Assembly: GCA_031261945.1 (NCBI GenBank)
Contig: JAISIQ010000158.1
Coordinates: 1-5,299, forward strand
Source: Methanobrevibacter sp.
Lineage (GTDB): Archaea > Methanobacteriota > Methanobacteria > Methanobacteriales > Methanobacteriaceae
Direction of reading: 5' to 3'
DNA length: 5,299 bases
Shown: piece after piece, positions 5,196-5,299 of the stretch
How the letters are laid out: every line of letters starts with the position of its first letter
Position numbering within the stretch: the first letter of the stretch is position 1
The notes under the pieces: model-generated
The model's database searches: none
Told to the model about the DNA's origin: nothing
The model's input: the letters and a program-made list of their open reading frames with translations, nothing else
Translations under genes and position numbers: made by a program

Positions 5196-5299
5196 ATTTT
5201 ATAATTAATTATTTTATTAATATTTATTAATATTTTATAATATTTTAATAACTATTTTAATAAATTATTTAGTAATCATTTTCTCAATATTATTACTAA

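Overview
This window looks like the chromosome of a very AT-rich euryarchaeon, most likely a member of the Methanobacteriales close to Methanobrevibacter. Four things point there. The genes are an archaeal/eukaryotic ABCE1, an archaeal-type Pth2, a RadB recombinase and the N-terminus of a methanofuran-type amino acid kinase. The ribosome binding sites are GGTGA/GTGAT. The codons are strongly A/T-ending. The spacers are almost pure A/T. The genus is inferred, not proven.

Layout from left to right. Positions 1-100 hold the 5' end of a minus-strand amino acid kinase gene (MfnE-like) that leaves the window. It has a good Shine-Dalgarno but no ATG, GTG or TTG in frame. Positions 104-662 carry no gene: GTAGG-rich leader repeats, about 340 bp of TTA/AAT simple sequence, seven perfect copies of a 10-bp repeat, and a 9-bp inverted repeat. 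Next come pth2 (663-1004, minus) and a 339-bp divergent spacer rich in short repeats. ABCE1 (1344-3128, plus) is complete and starts with TTG. It converges on a class I/II aminotransferase (3163-4317, minus) across 34 bp holding terminator signals for both strands. RadB (4404-5111, minus) lies 86 bp upstream of the aminotransferase with no T-run between them, so co-transcription is possible. Positions 5112-5299 are AT-rich upstream sequence with a good TATA box for radB.

The genes are mostly housekeeping. ABCE1 (ribosome splitting and recycling) and Pth2 (rescue of tRNA from peptidyl-tRNA) are a divergent pair acting in neighbouring steps of translation. RadB belongs to homologous recombination, the aminotransferase to amino acid metabolism, and the kinase probably to methanofuran synthesis. 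No complete novel system is visible.

The most interesting signals are not genes. The 7-mer AGCTATT occurs 21 times on the + strand (27 hits counting both orientations), far above chance. It appears in several reading frames and between genes, and it points mostly the same way whatever the gene direction. Several spacers are also built from short repeats spaced about one helical turn apart.
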